Origin: Heterobilharzia americana
Lineage: Eukaryota > Platyhelminthes > Trematoda > Strigeidida > Schistosomatidae
Direction: 5' to 3'
Assembly (NCBI GenBank): GCA_944470555.2
Contig: OX104134.1
Coordinates: 73,154,678-73,218,677, forward strand
Length of the DNA stretch: 64,000 nt
The notes beneath the pieces are model-generated. The model was not told where the DNA came from. It saw only the letters and a list, made by a program, of their open reading frames with translations, and did no database searches. A program made the translations under genes and the position numbers. Below, one piece after another: positions 61,666 to 64,000 of this stretch (positions are counted from its first letter, which is position 1; each line of letters begins with the position of its first letter).

Positions 61666-63007
61666 CGTCAAACAAATATATCAAACTTATCATTTTGATA
61701 GGCCTTTTTATTAACTTGGTAGCCACTTATGAGAGCAGAAAAGATCGTAATCAGTTTGATTGCACAAAATGGCTGACTTTAAGTGTACGCTGTTAGATAG
61801 TAGGACACAAGTGCATTTAATTTAAAAGCAAAAACAAATTTTATAGAAAACTGAACGCTAACAAATAAGTTCTTTATGAAAAAAGTCTGCATCCAGCAAA
61901 TAATAATGATCAATAAACTAACGTCAGCGAAATGGCAAATACACAGTCACATGGCTATGTTGCATAGCAATTCAATGAATTCATTATAACCACTGAAACA
62001 GACTGCAGAAATAAAAACAGCTTACATTTTTTTTGGTCAGTTTAACTGTTTTAAAGGCTGAAGACATTCAAGGAATGTAACCTTTAGTTAAAGCACATTT
62101 AATTAACTCCAGAGAAATAAACTGTCGTTCCAACTGTACATCACAAAATCCTTTCCGTGGTTATTTTTTTAAGCCCATTGAATAGTATCAAATGAACGAC
62201 GAAGTATCTTTGCAGCAAGCAAAACTAGCTACTTAAGAACTCCAAAAATTGTTTTCAAGTCAGTTCTGACTGCAGAAAGTTTCAAAATCAGGTCTGATAG
62301 GATTATGGAAATTCTAAGAAAAATGAAACCTCATCATGTCATTATTGTTAATTAAAAATTCACTCACTACTGTCATGTAAATCTTCTGTCTCAAAATTGG
62401 GTGTTTACAGCCTCAGAAAGTTTCTGTTCACCAGCTTTCCTCAGGGGATGAGTCTCACCACTTTTGGTCATTGATCGGCTCACGTAAATCTCTTGACCCC
62501 ACTTGATTTGGTGGCTGTTACTAGACGAATCCCAAATGCAGGCTCTGTATTCTACGGACCATTTCAGTCTGATCTACTGGTATCAAATTTTTCGGAGATC
62601 ACTAGCGAGGAGATAACTCACTGTGGAAAATGTTTCCTAGTCACTTATTCATCTCAGTTTGCCTTCGAACAAGAAAACTTCTATCTATCTTGATCTTCCT
62701 ACACATATTTAACCACTGGAAGATCGATAAATCTTTATTTCACCACAAAACATCAATGACTTTTAAAGCGAGTATTGATTTCCTAGAAAAAAAGACTAGA
62801 CAGACCACAATTTCCTGCATTCACCTCAAGGAAAAAAACTAGAACTTTTGAAATGCACCTTTCATACTTGTCAGAGAATTTTCAAACAGTTTTTTCTTGC
62901 CCGTTTATCTATGTATGCTTATGCGGCAGTGCACATATATGTGTGCACCTTCCTTTGGTTCAAACCTATGTCACTAGATTTCCAAAACAACATACATCTG
63001 AAGCCTC

Positions 63008-63009
<2 letters not shown>
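61666..63009. other. Intergenic DNA without a recognised feature
   Basis: AT-rich; short frames only. Confidence 0.45.

Positions 63010-63059
<50 letters not shown>
63010..63059 (+). repeat. (TA)n microsatellite
   Basis: About 25 uninterrupted TA units. The tyrosine/isoleucine-repeat open frames across it are artefacts. Confidence 0.97.

Positions 63060-64000
<941 letters not shown>

Overview
The window is AT-rich metazoan nuclear DNA from a digenean flatworm, most likely a blood fluke (Schistosomatidae). The evidence is the gene structure (one receptor gene spread over more than 23 kb with introns of 1.4-7.5 kb), tRNA-derived SINEs that carry hammerhead ribozymes of the schistosome Sm-alpha type, and many Penelope-like, RTE-like, CR1-like and Gypsy-like retroelement relics. 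No rRNA, tRNA gene, CRISPR array or bacterial-type operon is present.

Layout. (1) About 373-23639, plus strand: an NR2E-group nuclear receptor (NR2E3/PNR, FAX-1, HR51 type). Seven exons can be joined by GT-AG introns with matching phases, and the 5' end lies upstream of exon 1. Its third intron holds a Penelope-like element (PLE) split by a 2.7 kb RTE-like element with a target-site duplication, then two SINEs in opposite orientation. (2) 23640-40500: mostly unannotatable AT-rich DNA with an Sm-alpha relic (25.8 kb) and two PLE fragments (30.8 and 34.2-34.9 kb). (3) 40.5-43.3 kb: a decayed CR1/Jockey-like LINE. (4) 44.8-47.2 kb: an Sm-alpha unit running from cleavage site to cleavage site (minus strand) and a second-family SINE. 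(5) 49.7-55.7 kb: a dense patch with two PLE fragments, SINE relics, a Gypsy-like gag remnant and pol remnant on either side of an antisense PLE, a possible LTR, and an RTE 3' end. (6) 59.2-61.7 kb: an RTE-like element on the minus strand with several microsatellite expansions, fused to a second RTE-type RT fragment. (7) 63672-64000: first exon of a junctophilin gene with MORN repeats, running off the window.

Only two host genes can be supported: the nuclear receptor (transcription factor) and junctophilin (a protein bridging plasma membrane and endoplasmic/sarcoplasmic reticulum). Nothing suggests they act together. Both coding sequences carry one apparent single-base deletion in or next to a homopolymer, which points to consensus error in the assembly rather than pseudogenes. 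The features most worth follow-up are the receptor's missing AF-2 helix and very long hinge, and the two SINE families with hammerhead ribozymes, including a palindromic pair.
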